DNA of 64,000 nt, taken from Toxoplasma gondii ME49. Taxonomy: Eukaryota; Apicomplexa; Conoidasida; Eucoccidiorida; Sarcocystidae. Positions 1-12,641 of the stretch are shown here, piece after piece. A program made the translations under genes and the position numbers. Position 1 is the stretch's first letter, and the number at the start of each line of letters is the position of its first letter. The stretch spans positions 6,100,212 to 6,164,211 of the forward strand of contig NC_031478.1 of assembly GCF_000006565.2 (NCBI RefSeq), in the 5' to 3' direction. The notes beneath the pieces were generated by a model. The model was not told the DNA's origin. It was given only the letters and a program-made list of their open reading frames with translations, and made no database searches.

Positions 1-3000
1 AGGAGATCCAGGAGAAATGTTTTTTCGATGAGAGCCGTCAGACGTCGATCGTGTCTCGCGGTGTAAGCGCAGAAGCTGCTGATCACGTTCTCGACATCCG
101 AGACGTTTCTTCCGGCCTTCTCTGCACCTTCGAAAATGTCTTCGCCTCGCGCTTCCAGAAGGAGGCGCACCAAGCCTTGCGCAAGCCACGAGGTGTGACT
201 GTTGGTGTTCCACGCAGCGGCGAATTCAAGAAGAGTCGCTACGTCCTTCTTCTTCATTTTCCTCAGCAACTGAGGAAGCGACAGGTCGCCGTTCAAATCT
301 CGCAGCCACGCACTCCGCAAAGGCGCGTCTGGACGTCCTCGCACTCCAGCCTCTGTCTCCTCACCCTTGACTTTCTTCTCCCCCTTTCGCTTCTTTGAGG
401 CTCCCAACTCTGCCTTGCTCTCTTGCCCTCCCCGTCGGTCGTCTTCGTCCTCTCGAGCGGCTACGCGCTCTTCCTCAAGAGACTCAAGAAAGGCGGAGAG
501 ACGCCCAAAAGTCGACGCCGACGCGTCTTGGTCAGAGCCCGAGCGAGCGAGCGGCTGCCCCGAATATAAGGCGATGCGTCGCTGGAGCTCCAGGCCTCTC
601 TGGAACGCCTGGAGAAGAATCTTCCCGCACTGGTTCTCCAGGAACTCGCGCATCCCTGCTCTCCTCCGCAGACGCAGAAGCAGCGAAAACACTTCGTCGC
701 CTCGACCCTCCGCAGCCAACAACTTCAACGCTGCCAGCTGCTGCGTCTCGCGCTGTTGCGCCAGCTGAACAGATACACCAATTAAAGTACACAAACATGC
801 AAAAAAAACGAATGTTCAGTTTTGCCACACACTCATATATATACATATATATATACATATAAATATATATATATATATGTATATATGTATATATACATAC
901 GTATGTGGCCTTGCACAGTTATAGCTGAGTGCATGCATGCATGCATGTCTATGCATGTGTGTATGCATGCGCTTCCTCGTAGGTAAATGTAAATACGCGT
1001 ACAGAGATGCATAGGCATTTGTGTACGTGTATCTGCGTATGCATGACTGGAGAGACGCATTGCTGTCTTCAGAAACAAGAACCTCGTTCTCACTCTCCGT
1101 TAAGAAAACAAGAGTTCGCTTTACCTCGGCTTTGTGGCGCACAAGATTTGTGACGTCCTCCCAGAGGCAAAGTTGTCCGCCGGAGCCGCCCGTGACCATT
1201 GCGGGGCCACAGACGTCGAGACACCAGATCTGAAGAGAATGGAAGAAAGAAAAATTACTGAAAAAGAATTAACGAGGAAACCGGCCACCGTTGTCCCCCT
1301 CAAACAAATGCGGAAAGCAGCGGAAAAGGAAAAAGCAAGCACAAACCGGCAAAGAAGACAAGACTCGGGCGTTTTTAAGTTGCGACGATGCTTGACGAAG
1401 TTGACAACGCACTCCTCTCACTCCAGAAAACGCGACGTGAGAGATGCATGCGTCTCCATCAGTCCAGTGTGTCTATACACACGCCCACAGTAACTGCTGG
1501 TATCAACATGTAACTGTCCACGAATTTATCTACACAGATATGTTAATACATATCTCTCTAGCTGTCTGTTTACCTGTCTCTTTATCTACCTATGAATCCT
1601 TATATTTACTTATATGCATATATATTCGTATCTGTTCGTATGTTCCCAAATGGAAATTAGTCCCCGTTTCCGCCAGGTGCTATGAGCCGAGAGAGGGTCT
1701 GCTTGATTCTTGAAAGACCGTGATGTTCGCCGCCTTCCTTCGACGATTTGCGCTCCTCTTCCGCCTGCAGACACACTTGCCTTGTTTTCCTCGTGAACGG
1801 AGGGAAGCGAGCCGACGCACTCCGCAGTTCTGCAATTCCATAGCTGCAGAAGACCCTCGCTGGTTCCGGTGACCAGCTGCGTGTCTCTCGACAGGAAACC
1901 AAGCGCGAGGACGCCGCCTCCCACAGTGCTCTGCAGCGCAAACAACGCATGCTGCAGTTCCACCTCAACGCCCCAGGACTCCTTGAAACTAAATAGCGCT
2001 CGTCTGCGCCGAGACAGGCCACAAAAAAACCTTGCCTGCTGGAGACAGCTGACCGAGAGAGTAGACTTGTCTCCCGCGCTACTTTGTTGCCCCACAGTGG
2101 GTTCCGCTGGCAAGTCATACGTCCCCCTCGTCGACTCCATCTGTGTCCAGCAGCAGCTATATCGGTGAACACCCGCGTCGAGCGCCTCGACACAGTTGCA
2201 CTGGCTTCTTCTCAAGACAAAAAACTGTCTCTGCAGTACATGTACGAGCACAGCCTGTGTACTGAAGGCACCAGGATCAATGCAGGAACATCCCTACAGA
2301 TGCATTTGTACAGTTATATCTGCATATGCACAGATGCATGTCGATTCATGCAGAAACATGGATGCGAAGACATGTTGAGATTCTGCTTCCTACCTGAAAG
2401 GTTTTGATGCATGCACAAGTGTCAACGTTCCAGAGCTTCACTGTCGAGTCTGCGCTTGCTGTGGCCACGATTTTCTCGCGCTTGGGGAACGCACAGGCAA
2501 AAATGCTGCGCGAATGCCCTCGAAGTTCGCCCACGTACACGAGAGAAGGAAAGGAAAACAACTTCCCCGTTTTATCCTGACTAACTGTGCAGAGAAGCTG
2601 AAAAACACAGAAAAAGAGGAACACAAAGACCTAAAGAGACCTGAGGAGACAGGACGGAACAGACGGAGACACAGACAGGCGGAGACAGGAGGAGACAGGT
2701 GGAGACAGAGAAGAAAGGCATTGAATGACCGCGATAACAGTGACTTCGCTTGCACGCATGGAGACGCCAAAACAAGATCTCCCCACGTACACCTCTCTAG
2801 CCACCTGACGACGCATCTCTACTACACAAGAAGACAAACATATATACATATATACATATATATATATATATACATATATATACATATATATATATATATT
2901 TACTTAGAGAACTTGAATTAGCCAACCTTTTCGGATGTAAGTGTTCGTATGCCCATATAGCGTGTACCACATTTTTTCTGGAAAATCTGTCTGCTGGAAT

Positions 3001-4725
3001 GCGATAATCGAGCTAGAGGGTAAGGACTGGAGTGCCTCACCGCGTCATTGGGAGAAATTTTGACGTCGTTGATTTCCTTGCGATGAGCGACGACGGAGGC
3101 GAGAGAAGTGACGAGGATTTGTGAATGTCCTGTATCCGTTGTTTTCTTTTTCTTTCCAGACGCCCCAGGTTCGTCGTCTCCTCGCACCTTCCCCGAGAGA
3201 AACGAAGGAGAGATCTCTGCCTTCCAGACTTTCACAGCATGGTCCCCAGAAGACGCAGCGGCGAAGAGCAGCGCGTGAGGCGTCGAGGCATTGATGCCGC
3301 GACAGTCGCAGGCGCACAGCGGAACAGAGAGGTCAGAACTTTCCTTCTTTTCTTTTCGTCCAGAGGCTGCTAAAACGCCCTCACGCATACTCTTCTTGAA
3401 GAGCGGCGACGGCCGCAGCCTGACAGAAGCAGAGAAAGAAAGAAAAGGCGTCAACAGAAAAAGAGACACACTCGAGGAGGCCAGCCAAGAAGAGAAGTGA
3501 GGGAACGGAAGCAGAGGAAGAAAGACAAGAGGAGTGATGTAGAGAAGGAGCAAGAGAAGTCGAAGGCGAAAAAGAGAAGAAGGCGAAGAAAGATGAAGAG
3601 GAGAAGAAGACATCGAGGAAGAACCACCGACGATGGACACGAACAGAGAAAAGAAGCCAAAGACGGAGAAGCGGAAGAAGAAGAAGGACGAGCAAAGAAC
3701 GCACTTTAAAGAAGGAGAAATCCAGCACAACGACAGAGGGCGCGCACCTGTCGCAGAAAGCATGCCTTGTCCTGCGCTGGGATATTGCACAAGGACCGCA
3801 TGCTCTCGCGCAAACAGTTCCGGACTCTTTCTCACCATTCTTTCTGCTGGAAAGCCACAGCGTTGATTGCGCCGCCATGGTGGCCTGGAGGGACTTGCGC
3901 CAGGCATCTGCCAGTCGCCGCATGCCAAACAGCCAGCGAGCCGTCCGAGGCACCGCTGAGCACCCAGCAACCTAGAAAACGAGACAGCGGAAAGAACCAC
4001 AGGACAGCGAACGGCGAAATGACAAACGCGTTGAAAAAGAATCAAAAATGGAAACGGACAGGACAAACAACGGACAAGGAGGTGAAAAGATAGACAGGCA
4101 AGCGCGAAGACAGGAAGTTCATAGAAACACACACTTAAAAATGGGGAACAACCGGAAACAAGGAGAAGAAAACGGGAGAAATTAACACAAAGGAAGACAG
4201 CGGAAAACAGCAATAAGAAAGGAATAAAAAAAGATTGCACTCGGCAAAAATCGAAACAACAGGGGAAACGAGGGAAAAGAAAACCGATATACAGTGGAGA
4301 CAGAAAAAGGCTGGGAAGCAAAGAGAGGAAAAAAGACACAAAGTAAAAACAGACGAGGACGCATGCAGAGACGATGGGAGAAAAGCCCCAGGGCACAAGC
4401 ACTGCCTCAGCGCGCTCCACATGCACGCCGAACGCGCTACACAAATTTGAGCGAAAATAAAATTTGAGCTACGAGCGTTAAAGCGAAAAGAAAGAAATGC
4501 AGAACCTGTCGCCTGCCACTGTCCTTTTACAAAGTAGACGATATTTCTGCATTCTCAGAAACCCAGAAAAGACAGAGACGAAACAAGAAACGGAGAGAAA
4601 GACGATGCGAAGGTGAAGAGACAAACCAGATTTCGGAAGCTCACCAGCCACTTGCGTATGAGCCGCCGTCGAGTGACTTCGCAGAACACGTGGACATTCA
4701 TATATACATGCATATACATATACAT

Positions 4726-4758
<33 letters not shown>

Positions 4759-4933
4759 CATATACATATATACATATACATATATACATATATATATATA
4801 TATATGCATGTATATCTGTAGATATCTAGGCTGATAACGCACTTATACGTTTCGTCGTATATAAACATATACACACACATATATATGGCACATGTATACC
4901 TATATACCCATACACCTATATATACCTATACTT

Positions 4934-4967
<34 letters not shown>

Positions 4968-5474
4968 ATATATATATATATATGAGTGAGGCCACTTGTA
5001 AAACAACGCGTTCTGGTGTGTTTTGGGGTTCGAAAAAAAGGTCTGCTTTCGCTCACCCTTTCGCGATACATCGCAGCATACGGCGGGCGCCGCATGCGCC
5101 TCTGAAAACCGCGAAGGTTCACCTTGATGTCCCTCTGAAAGTTCTGCTGCGCATGCAGCTGCCTGGTATCCCACAGGATGTCCCTCCCCAGCAGGGCCGT
5201 CCAGCCGTAACACCCACGGCTGGCGTTCTCCGACGAGAGCGACGAGCGAACGAGGAAACGCAGGGGCCGCCCGCGACGCAGAGTCTTCCTCTGCAAAGCG
5301 ATACACAAATAAAAAGAAAAACGCGACCACGGCGAGTTACACACACATCCACAGGAAGACACCGACAACATGCGCGAGAGCAAGACACAGCAAGACAGAA
5401 CTGCAGGCACTCACTGACGCCAAGTAGAGGGAAATTCACATGCGTTCACAGACAGTTATATAAATATATATATA

Positions 5475-5529
<55 letters not shown>

Positions 5530-8500
5530 CGATGTAGATGTATGTGAATGCGTGGAAAGACGATCACATGCAAGGAGAAATGTAGAGACCTGAACTCTCA
5601 CGCGCGTCCACACGAAGAAATGTGAGAAAGTGTGTCTGAACGCGTTGGACTGTGGCCTCGACAGTTTGATGGACCCGTTTCAGTTGTTTTACACGCGACC
5701 ATTGTCCGTCTCCCTTTCATCTTGATTTGGATGCGCAGTAGAGTTCCTCGGGAGTGCGTTTTCGTCTCGAAAAGGAATCGGAAACTTTCGAATCGCCCTG
5801 AAAGAAACATCTCCTCAGAAGCTGACGCCCTTCACCAGGTCTTCAACTCAGGGCCGCCTTCTGTGTCCGTAAATAGGACATATCGTTAAACATAAAAGTA
5901 CATATATATATATATATAAATATGTATAAATATGCACAATTTTATATAAATATGAATAAATATATATGCCTGCGAAGAAACGTCTGAAAGTAGATGTATG
6001 TGTCTTCGTGTATGCACATAATGTTTGTGGTGTTTTCAGATGTGGACAGAAATTGCATCGCGCCTTTTTGACTTCACCTTGGACGTCTCCGCGTTTTCTT
6101 TTTCCCCGTCCAGAGAGTTGCGCCTCGCCGAGTGCAGAGGCCCGCCGGGCAGAGCAGCAGGGACAGGCGCATGCAGGCGGTTCCGGAAGGAACTTGATGC
6201 CGAGAATGCCGTCCATTCTGCCGATAAAGAAGGTGGGCTTGAGAGCGAGCTCCGGTTTCCCTTTCGCGGACGAGAAGAAGAGCGCGAGAGGAAGGCAGGC
6301 CGCGGCGCCAGACTCCTGCACCGCGAGCAGATGCGGCGACCCGCGGCGCGGAAGCAGCACAAGGCTGCGGACGACGGCGTTAAAGTCCTCCAGTTGCTTC
6401 TGCGGTGACTGGGAAGGAGACGCGAGAGAGGCGGCGACGGAGGCAGCGCTCCGAGTGGGGAGGTCAATGCTCTGCAGAGAGGGAGAGGGAGAGGGAGAGG
6501 GAGAGGGAGAGGAATAAGGAGACCAGAGGAAGATCACGAGGTCGCGCGCGCGAGAGGGAGAAACGGAGAAAGACGACCTCGCCAAAGTCCAGAGACAGGC
6601 ACAAGAGAGAGGAAAAATGAAAGGGGAGGGAAGTGCCTGTCGATGACAAACGCACCTTCACACACTTTTTGTCAAAAGGAAGAGGCCACTGGGAGCTGCG
6701 GCTACATTGCGTCCGGTATCACTTCGCAGATTGACCTATCCATTTTCAAATACTCTTTTCTGTGCATGCACCTATAAATACATATATATATATATATATA
6801 TATGTATATGTATGCATGAGGGATAGCCTCAGTATATTTGCCCAGAACGCACGTGTGGGGTTCTACACTTTCTTGGCTTTCTCTTTCGATTCCGACTCTG
6901 TCGTATCTCCGATACTTCGGGAAGCAGCAGACCCGTCTGCATGTGACCTGTCTGACGAGAAGAGGGAGCGAAGCACAAGACTTGCGCTCCTAGATTTCTC
7001 TCGTCACGCGTACCCGAATGAGCTTGCGTTGCTGAAGAGAGAAGACGAAGAGCGTTCCTTGTTCTCCTCCGACAACGAGCACACCCGCAGGTTCCTGTTT
7101 GTCTCCGGCCCTAGGCTCTCGCGCGACCCCCGGCGCGCTGGGGTGTACGTACACCATGGCGGTGACGAGTTCGGAGGTGGGGAGCTGGAAGGCAGGCGCC
7201 AGGTCTGTCTCTGCCTTGCTCCGTTCCTTCTTCTGCTTGTCTCTTCGCTGGCTGAGTTCCGCGGCGGTCGCCTCCAGATCGCCGGCGTTCTCCGACAAGC
7301 TGTGCAAGTTCCAGAAGTTGAGGAGGCGGTCTCCTCCCGCAGACACAAGCATGCCCGCCGCTCGCGACTGTCGCGCGTCCTCTCCAGCTGCGAAGCACAG
7401 ACTGTTGATCGCAGACATGTGATCGGCGAGTGGATGCACAGTCGCGCGAGGAGTCGAGGGCGCCGGGCGCCCGGCAGCGACGCAGAGAGACGACAAGACG
7501 AAGGCGCACAGGTCGACGAGTCTGAGGCTTCCGCGCTCGCCGCCGAAAGCCAGGAGGAGACGCGAGGGATGAAATCTGCGAAGCAAGGCAATGTGGTAAC
7601 ATGCAGAAGGTGTGAGAGATCAGGAAGTCCCCGACAAGACACACTGCGAAAGAGAGAACGGAGACACACGAAGCACGAGCAGATCTGGGAGACACGGCCG
7701 TGTATTCTCCTCTTCGTTCTTGGCATTCGACTCTTCGTTTCTCAAAGTCCACGAAAGCAGCGAACAGACGGAATCAACAGGCAACGCGGCGTCCTCGTAA
7801 AACGTTTCATCTTCAGAGCCCTCAAAGCAGTCAACGCGCTTGTTCTCGTTTTCTTCTCTACGCACGCAGACATGTCTCCCCTTCCTCTCGCAGAAAGGTC
7901 AAGCTGTGAGGTTTCTGAACCCCACACCTCGCCTCTCTCCACCGTCTCTTGCGCTGTTCCTCCTCGCCGTTTCGCTCTCTATGGAAAGCAGTTCGTGTGT
8001 TGTCTCACTTCAGTGCGCTGACAGCCTCTCCACTGAGTCTGTCGACGAAGCAGCGCTGGACGACCTGCAGCTGCGTAAGGCGTCCGTCCTGTTCGCTTTC
8101 GGACTTCTTTCTTCCCTCGAAGAAGATGAGCAAGTGACATTCGACGGCGCCGTCTGCGCAGCCGATCGCCAAGCAGCGACAGAGGGCCTTCCGTCCTTTA
8201 GACAGAAGAAACGGCGCCTCAAAGGGAGGGGACAAGGCGATCAAGCGCGCGACTGCGCTGGAGCTCTGAGAGGCAACAGCAGACACAGGAGAGAACGCAT
8301 GCAAAAACGGAGAGAAAAGAGACACCGAGAGCTCGACAAACAGGCGAAGTTTCAAAGAGCGCGACACGGGCAGGGTCTCGGATGAAGAAACAGGGGAGAA
8401 AGGAGCAGGGCTGCAGAGAAGAAAACGAAAAGAGAGCGAGAGAAGATAAAACCAGACAGACGAAGGGGAAGCGCCAAAACAGGGAAGATGCGAAAGATAG

Positions 8501-9445
8501 AGAAGACAGAACAAGGGAGATGAGAGCGAGAAGAGAGACAGAAACAAAGAGAGGCAGCTAAGCGGTACGCCAATGCTTGTCAAGACTCCGAGAAAGAGAG
8601 AACAAGAATTCCTCTCTCAGTTTTTATAACGCGAGCACGTAGGTGGGCAGCGAGCTGCAATCAGAGACGAAACAGCCCCATCAAAAGAAGAGGTGGACAG
8701 GAATCAACGAAACGAAATCAGGGGACAGTTCAGGAAGAGACAGAGATCTCCAGACAAACTCGAAAACACGCACCTTCCACTTTACGAGTTCCTCCATCCT
8801 TAACCACGCCCCCGATCCGTTTTCTCCGTTCAAGACAAAAGGCGAGGAAGGCTCGTCTTCCTTCCCTTTTCCTTTTCTCTGCTGCATCGCGCGGAGAAGC
8901 TGCAGGCCTCGCGACGCCTCCGCCGCGTCGTCGTCTTCTTCGGGGGTCGCTTCCTGGCGCTTCGGCTGTACGTACACCCGGAAGCAGCGCACAAGGCCTG
9001 TGCTCGCTCCCGCAGTAACGAGAAAGCCGTCTTTGTGCGTCGCAGAGGAGGGAGAAGAAGCAGAAGGCAAAGAGAGGTCGCACGCAGCAAAGGCTGCGAG
9101 GCCCTCCTCCACTTCTTCGTCGACGAGCTGCTGGGGTGCGGCGAATGGACTCCGCAAGAAGGCCGGCGCAGTCACCTGCCCCTCTTCGTCAGGTGTAGGT
9201 ACAACGCCCGAAGCTTCCGTCGAGGCCTCCGCCTCATTTGTCTCGTCGGCTGAACGGGCGGCGGCGTCCAACGCGACAGCGAAGAGAGAGCCGCCAGAGA
9301 GAGAGAAGAGAACTTGTGTTTCTTCTCTCTCTGGAGAAGAGACAGCGTTTGGGGTGGAAAGCGACACTGAGGAGACAGTTGCGGAGTTGCCGCAGAAGGA
9401 CTGGAGCAGCAGCCGCGGCTGCCACGTTGTCGACAACTCAGCCAT
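1..9445 (-). CDS. UTP13: UTP13/TBL3-like WD40 protein of the SSU processome (3' partial)
   Basis: UTP13 is a tandem beta-propeller subunit of the UTPB (PWP2) module that helps fold and cleave pre-rRNA in the nucleolus. Eleven exons on the minus strand: 9445-8774, 8265-8009, 7575-7014, 6471-6078, 5290-5057, 3971-3836, 3419-3041, 2597-2394, about 1930-1781, 1229-1125 and 764 to the window edge. The phase closes at each junction, giving at least 1285 codons. WD-type segments include [12 protein letters not shown] and [15 protein letters not shown] in exons 7-8, [17 protein letters not shown] in exon 9 and [12 protein letters not shown] in exon 10; these follow human TBL3 in order. Exon 11 carries the C-terminal Utp13 helical domain, with [13 protein letters not shown] matching the family's WNTNS signature; only the last residues lie beyond base 1. 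The start at 9445 is the first in-frame ATG. Exon 9 may instead start at 1951 (both acceptors are CTGCAG in the same phase). Intron 9 is GC-AG. The protein is longer than TBL3 (about 800 residues) because of acidic and Ser-rich insertions in exons 1, 4 and 7. Confidence 0.93.
834..900. repeat. TA/TATACA microsatellite in UTP13 intron 10
   Basis: A run of TATACATA and TATATA units lies in the intron between UTP13 exons 10 and 11, followed by TGCATGCATGCATGCATG at about 930-948. It is one of roughly twenty similar arrays in this window. All of those I placed fall in introns or between genes. Confidence 0.9.
1230..1780 (-). other. GC-AG intron of UTP13 (intron 9)
   Basis: The exon ends ...GAAAACAAG and the intron begins GCAAGT, the usual consensus of the rare GC donor. 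It ends TTCTCTTCAG before the exon that starts with codons for IWCLDV. Joining at this point reads HEENK-IWCLDV, which matches the HEDK-VWGL stretch of animal TBL3. No GT donor nearby keeps both the frame and the match. Confidence 0.8.
4695..4985. repeat. TA-rich microsatellite arrays in UTP13 intron 5
   Basis: Two dense blocks of TATACATA/TATATA (about 4695-4808 and 4918-4983) are separated by unique sequence with TATAAACATATACACACACAT. They sit between UTP13 exons 5 and 6. ORFs here only encode YIYIY strings and are not genes. Confidence 0.9.
5455..5965. repeat. TATAAATA microsatellites in UTP13 intron 4
   Basis: Two AT blocks, 5455-5530 and 5898-5965, with TATAAATA as the main unit, lie between UTP13 exons 4 and 5. 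Confidence 0.85.
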
Positions 9446-9750
9446 CAGGACAACACACAGAAGAGAAAAAGAGAAGAGAAAAAGAGAAGAGAAAAAGAGA
9501 AGCGAAAAAGAGAAGCGAAAAAGAGAAAAGGGGAAGAAGAAGAGAGAAGACGAGAAGAAGAGAAGCAGGAGGTGCACAGGAAGGACAGCGATTCGTTAAA
9601 GAGATTACGATAGGAGGGAGGAAAGGGAGAGGAGAGAGAAGAACAGACGAGGAAGGCAAGCAGCGAGACGAAGGAGACGAGGAATTCAGAACGAATGCTG
9701 AAGGCGACAGGCAGAGCACCTTGAAAACGCATGGGCGTCTCTTCACCAGA

Positions 9751-9763
9751 CTGTACGTACACC
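9751..9763. promoter_or_regulatory. TGTACGTACA palindrome upstream of UTP13
   Basis: CTGTACGTACACC lies about 300 bases upstream of the UTP13 ATG, probably in the 5' UTR or promoter. The same core recurs at 7142-7155 (GGTGTACGTACACC, UTP13 exon 3), 8966-8979 (UTP13 exon 1), 25683-25697 (upstream of DOP1) and 41816-41830 (DOP1 exon 20). A regulatory role is only inferred from recurrence and position. The half-site GTGTAC resembles the GNGTAC word known for the Plasmodium AP2-G factor. Confidence 0.35.
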
Positions 9764-10544
9764 AGGGGCCTCCATTGTGTTGTTTCGTTTTCCGACTCCT
9801 TTTGCCTCATCCGTGAATTCAGGAACGTGGAAAAACTCTCTCGAAAAAACTCCGGCCGTCCTGCGCTGCGTGTCTCTCTGGCGCTGAAGCATCTTTTGCA
9901 ATCCCCACAAGGAGGAAAGAGAGGGGAGACTCTGTTGTCTTCCTACGCGCAGAGAGAGAAGAGAAAAAGATATTGAGCAACTGTTGACGTAACGCGAAAA
10001 GTCAACACGACGAGTCGGTCGCTCGCGGTCTCCTCAAACAAAGAACGACTTCTTCTCCAGTGAGTCGCACAGCCTGAACGAGGAGGAAATCGCAGAGAGG
10101 AGAAACGCTTCTGCGACGAGACCGAGCCGGAAAGAAGCGTACGACGGCGAGAGACTTTCTCCAGGGAAGAATAGGTTGTAACTGGTAAAAAACTCGAGAA
10201 AACCGGCAGAGCAGAATGTGGGGCGAGGAAGAAAGTCGTCGAGCGCATGCGCATGCACTTTGAGGTCGCGATCTTCGCAGTCTCTTTGATTTTTCCTCCG
10301 GCCTCTTTGCTGCGAGTGGAAGAACTCGCGCGTTCACACTTCGAATTGCCTTTCTCTGCGTCTCCGTCTTCGTCTTTTTCCTGCTTTCCATTTATCTTGT
10401 CGGCCGAACTGCTTCTTCTGCGCGGCCTCGAGCTTCGGCGGAAACTTCCGAACGCCACAAGGCCTGAACGCCGAGTCGTCAAGAAGCGAAGACGCTCGCC
10501 TCTGCCTCTGGGCAGTCAGGAACAGCCGCAGCCGCAACGCAGGT

Positions 10545-10792
10545 AGGAAGAAGAAGAAAGGAGGAAGAAAGAAGAAAAGGAAAGAAGGAAGAAAAGGAAA
10601 GGAGGAAGAAAAGGAAGGGAGGAAGAAAAGGAAAGGAGGAAGAAAAGGAAGGGAGGAAGAAAAGGAACGAAGGAAGAAAAGGAAAGGAGGAAGAAAAGGA
10701 AGGGAGAAAGAAAAGGAAAGGAGGAAGAAAAGGAAGGGAGGAAGAAAAGGAAAGAAGGAAGAAAAGGAAAGGAGGAAGAAAAGGAAGGGAGG
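10545..10792. repeat. Polypurine minisatellite (GGAAGAAAAGGAA-type units)
   Basis: Over 248 bases the plus strand contains only A and G, except one C at 10668. The unit is about 16 bases, built from GGAAGAAAAGGAA followed by RGGA, repeated with small changes. It lies about 1.1 kb upstream of the UTP13 start, so the complementary polypyrimidine strand is the UTP13 sense strand. Confidence 0.95.
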
Positions 10793-11319
10793 CGAGGCCG
10801 AAGACTCAGACGACGGTGTCGAGGTCTTCTGCTAATCTGAAAACTTCTGTGAGAAGCCTCGAATGTACAGGCAGCGCATGAGTAAGAGAAGGCTGGAGAG
10901 GGGATTACCGTTCGCGACTTTTTCCACCAACATGTGCAGGGAACGCGCTCCAGATAAAGAGCACTCCTGGAAAAGTTTGAGGGAACTCGCTAGAAATCCG
11001 AACAGCGACGGAATTCACGGCTTGCTCAGAAACCTCTCGTTTCTCGAGTCAAGCGATGCCACAGGAAAAAAGCCATTGCCAGAGATGCGTTCCTCTTAAA
11101 AAACCGGTCTCAAGTGTGAAATCTGCCAGCACACGGGCTACAGGGAGACAGAAACAACTACAAATAAATACAAACAAATCTGCACGGTGTTGTCACACAT
11201 CGTTGTGGAGACATGCAAATCTACCTGATGCATGTACACACCTATGAATATAGACACAAATGTAGAGTTGCCGATATCCACTGATCGACGTGGATATACA
11301 TGCATCTATCTACATCTAT

Positions 11320-11358
<39 letters not shown>

Positions 11359-12641
11359 GAGAGAGATATGTTTAGATAGATGCATAGATGTGTACAGATA
11401 GAGATTTAGATAGACAGATTCAGTGCTACAGGGATAGCTGTGGCTCGACGTGGATAGAGACAGCAGCATGTCGACTGTCTCTGTGCTCGGCCTGGATACC
11501 GTGAAGTTTCTCTTTGAAGGACTGCCTTGCTTTTTGAGTCGGAGTCTCCTCACCTGTCTTTTTTTCCAGTCTCACGAAGAGATATGCCGTAGCGTTTCGA
11601 CTTGGAAATGTCAGTTCACCCTTCAGGCGTCGAGCGAAGCTGCAAACTGTTTCTTCTTTCGCTCTCAGGTGTACCTACGGTGTCGAGTTCAGGTCGTCAG
11701 AGAGAAATCGAAGAGACACCCTTGGTTTCCGCGCATTTTTTCTGACTGTTGGTGTGGCCTCGAGTGAGAGCACTCCACGAAATTGTTTCCAGGCAACTTC
11801 TGCGCGTCGAGCAAATGCAAGTGTGCCGCAGACAAAGGAGCAGTTTGCCCTACTGCGACGACTACGTTACAGCTGCCCCCTGTCTACGGACATGAGCGCA
11901 TCACTCTGTTTGGGAGTTCTTCAAAGCTGCCAGTAGGCGGTTTCCTGGAAAAAGTTGTACCACTTCCATATGAAGAACCTAGACGCGCCCTCTGTTCCGC
12001 CTCGCATACTCGAGCACTGCTTGTTGAACTCCGTGTGTCTGCAGTTCGTTGCGACACAGCGGGGCGCAGAAGACGCAGTCTTCACAGTGGAGAGTCCTGA
12101 AAACGAGCTGAAATTTCGTGATGGTTTGGAGACTTTTTAGCAGAGAATCAAGACTCCAGATTTTTTCTGCTCCAGCAAAGAGTTTGAAATTTCAGAGTTC
12201 CTGTGTTGACAACTCTAAAGAGTTAGACGGGGCATTCTGTCTCCTCAAACCTAACTGCGGTCGGCAGCTCTCATCGAATACCGTAAAAACTGTTCGAATT
12301 GCTTCTCCGGAGCACCGGCAACTGCTGCTCGCTTCCGTGTCTTCCGCGCTGCTTTTTGTCTACTTCAGTGAAACTTAAGCTTGTTTTCCACTACTGGTAA
12401 CGATGTCGAAGCTCTGCGCTCGCTCCTGAGTTCCGGTTCTCCAGATCCCTGGGCAGCAGAGGGTGGGCTGAACAAGAGGCTCTCTGAAAGCGAGACGCGT
12501 CTCGGGGATCCGTCGAAGAAAATACTTGAAGACTTTTGCAGGCAACGACACGGCATGCACGTCAAGATGTTTTTCACGGCAAAAAACGAACCGGCGACCA
12601 GAGACTTGCGACCACGAAGTCGCTCTCCCTCAGCTCCCTCT

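Larger units (their letters stand above)
9446..12641. other. Intergenic: UTP13 upstream region and dyskerin 3' flank
   Basis: No conserved coding segment was found here. From UTP13 outward it holds a purine-rich probable 5' UTR (9470-9600), a TGTACRTACA palindrome (9751), a 248-bp purine-strand minisatellite (10545-10792) and a TA array (11322-11356). A single-copy stretch at about 11450-12640 probably contains the dyskerin 3' UTR. ORFs here have no family resemblance and overlap each other in several frames. Confidence 0.7.

Noticed and set aside
2918..4444. 508-codon minus-strand ORF as a separate hydrophobic protein
   Set aside because: Its 3' part is UTP13 exon 7 (3419-3041). The Phe/Leu/Ser-rich remainder is the pyrimidine-rich intron upstream and has no family match.
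4555..4985. ORFs rich in Tyr and Ile (YIYIY strings)
   Set aside because: They are translations of TA/TATACA microsatellites in introns.
9446..9577. Upstream in-frame extension of UTP13
   Set aside because: It opens at a GTG, encodes only Phe/Leu/Ser from the purine-strand repeat, and the first ATG at 9445 fits the family N-terminus.
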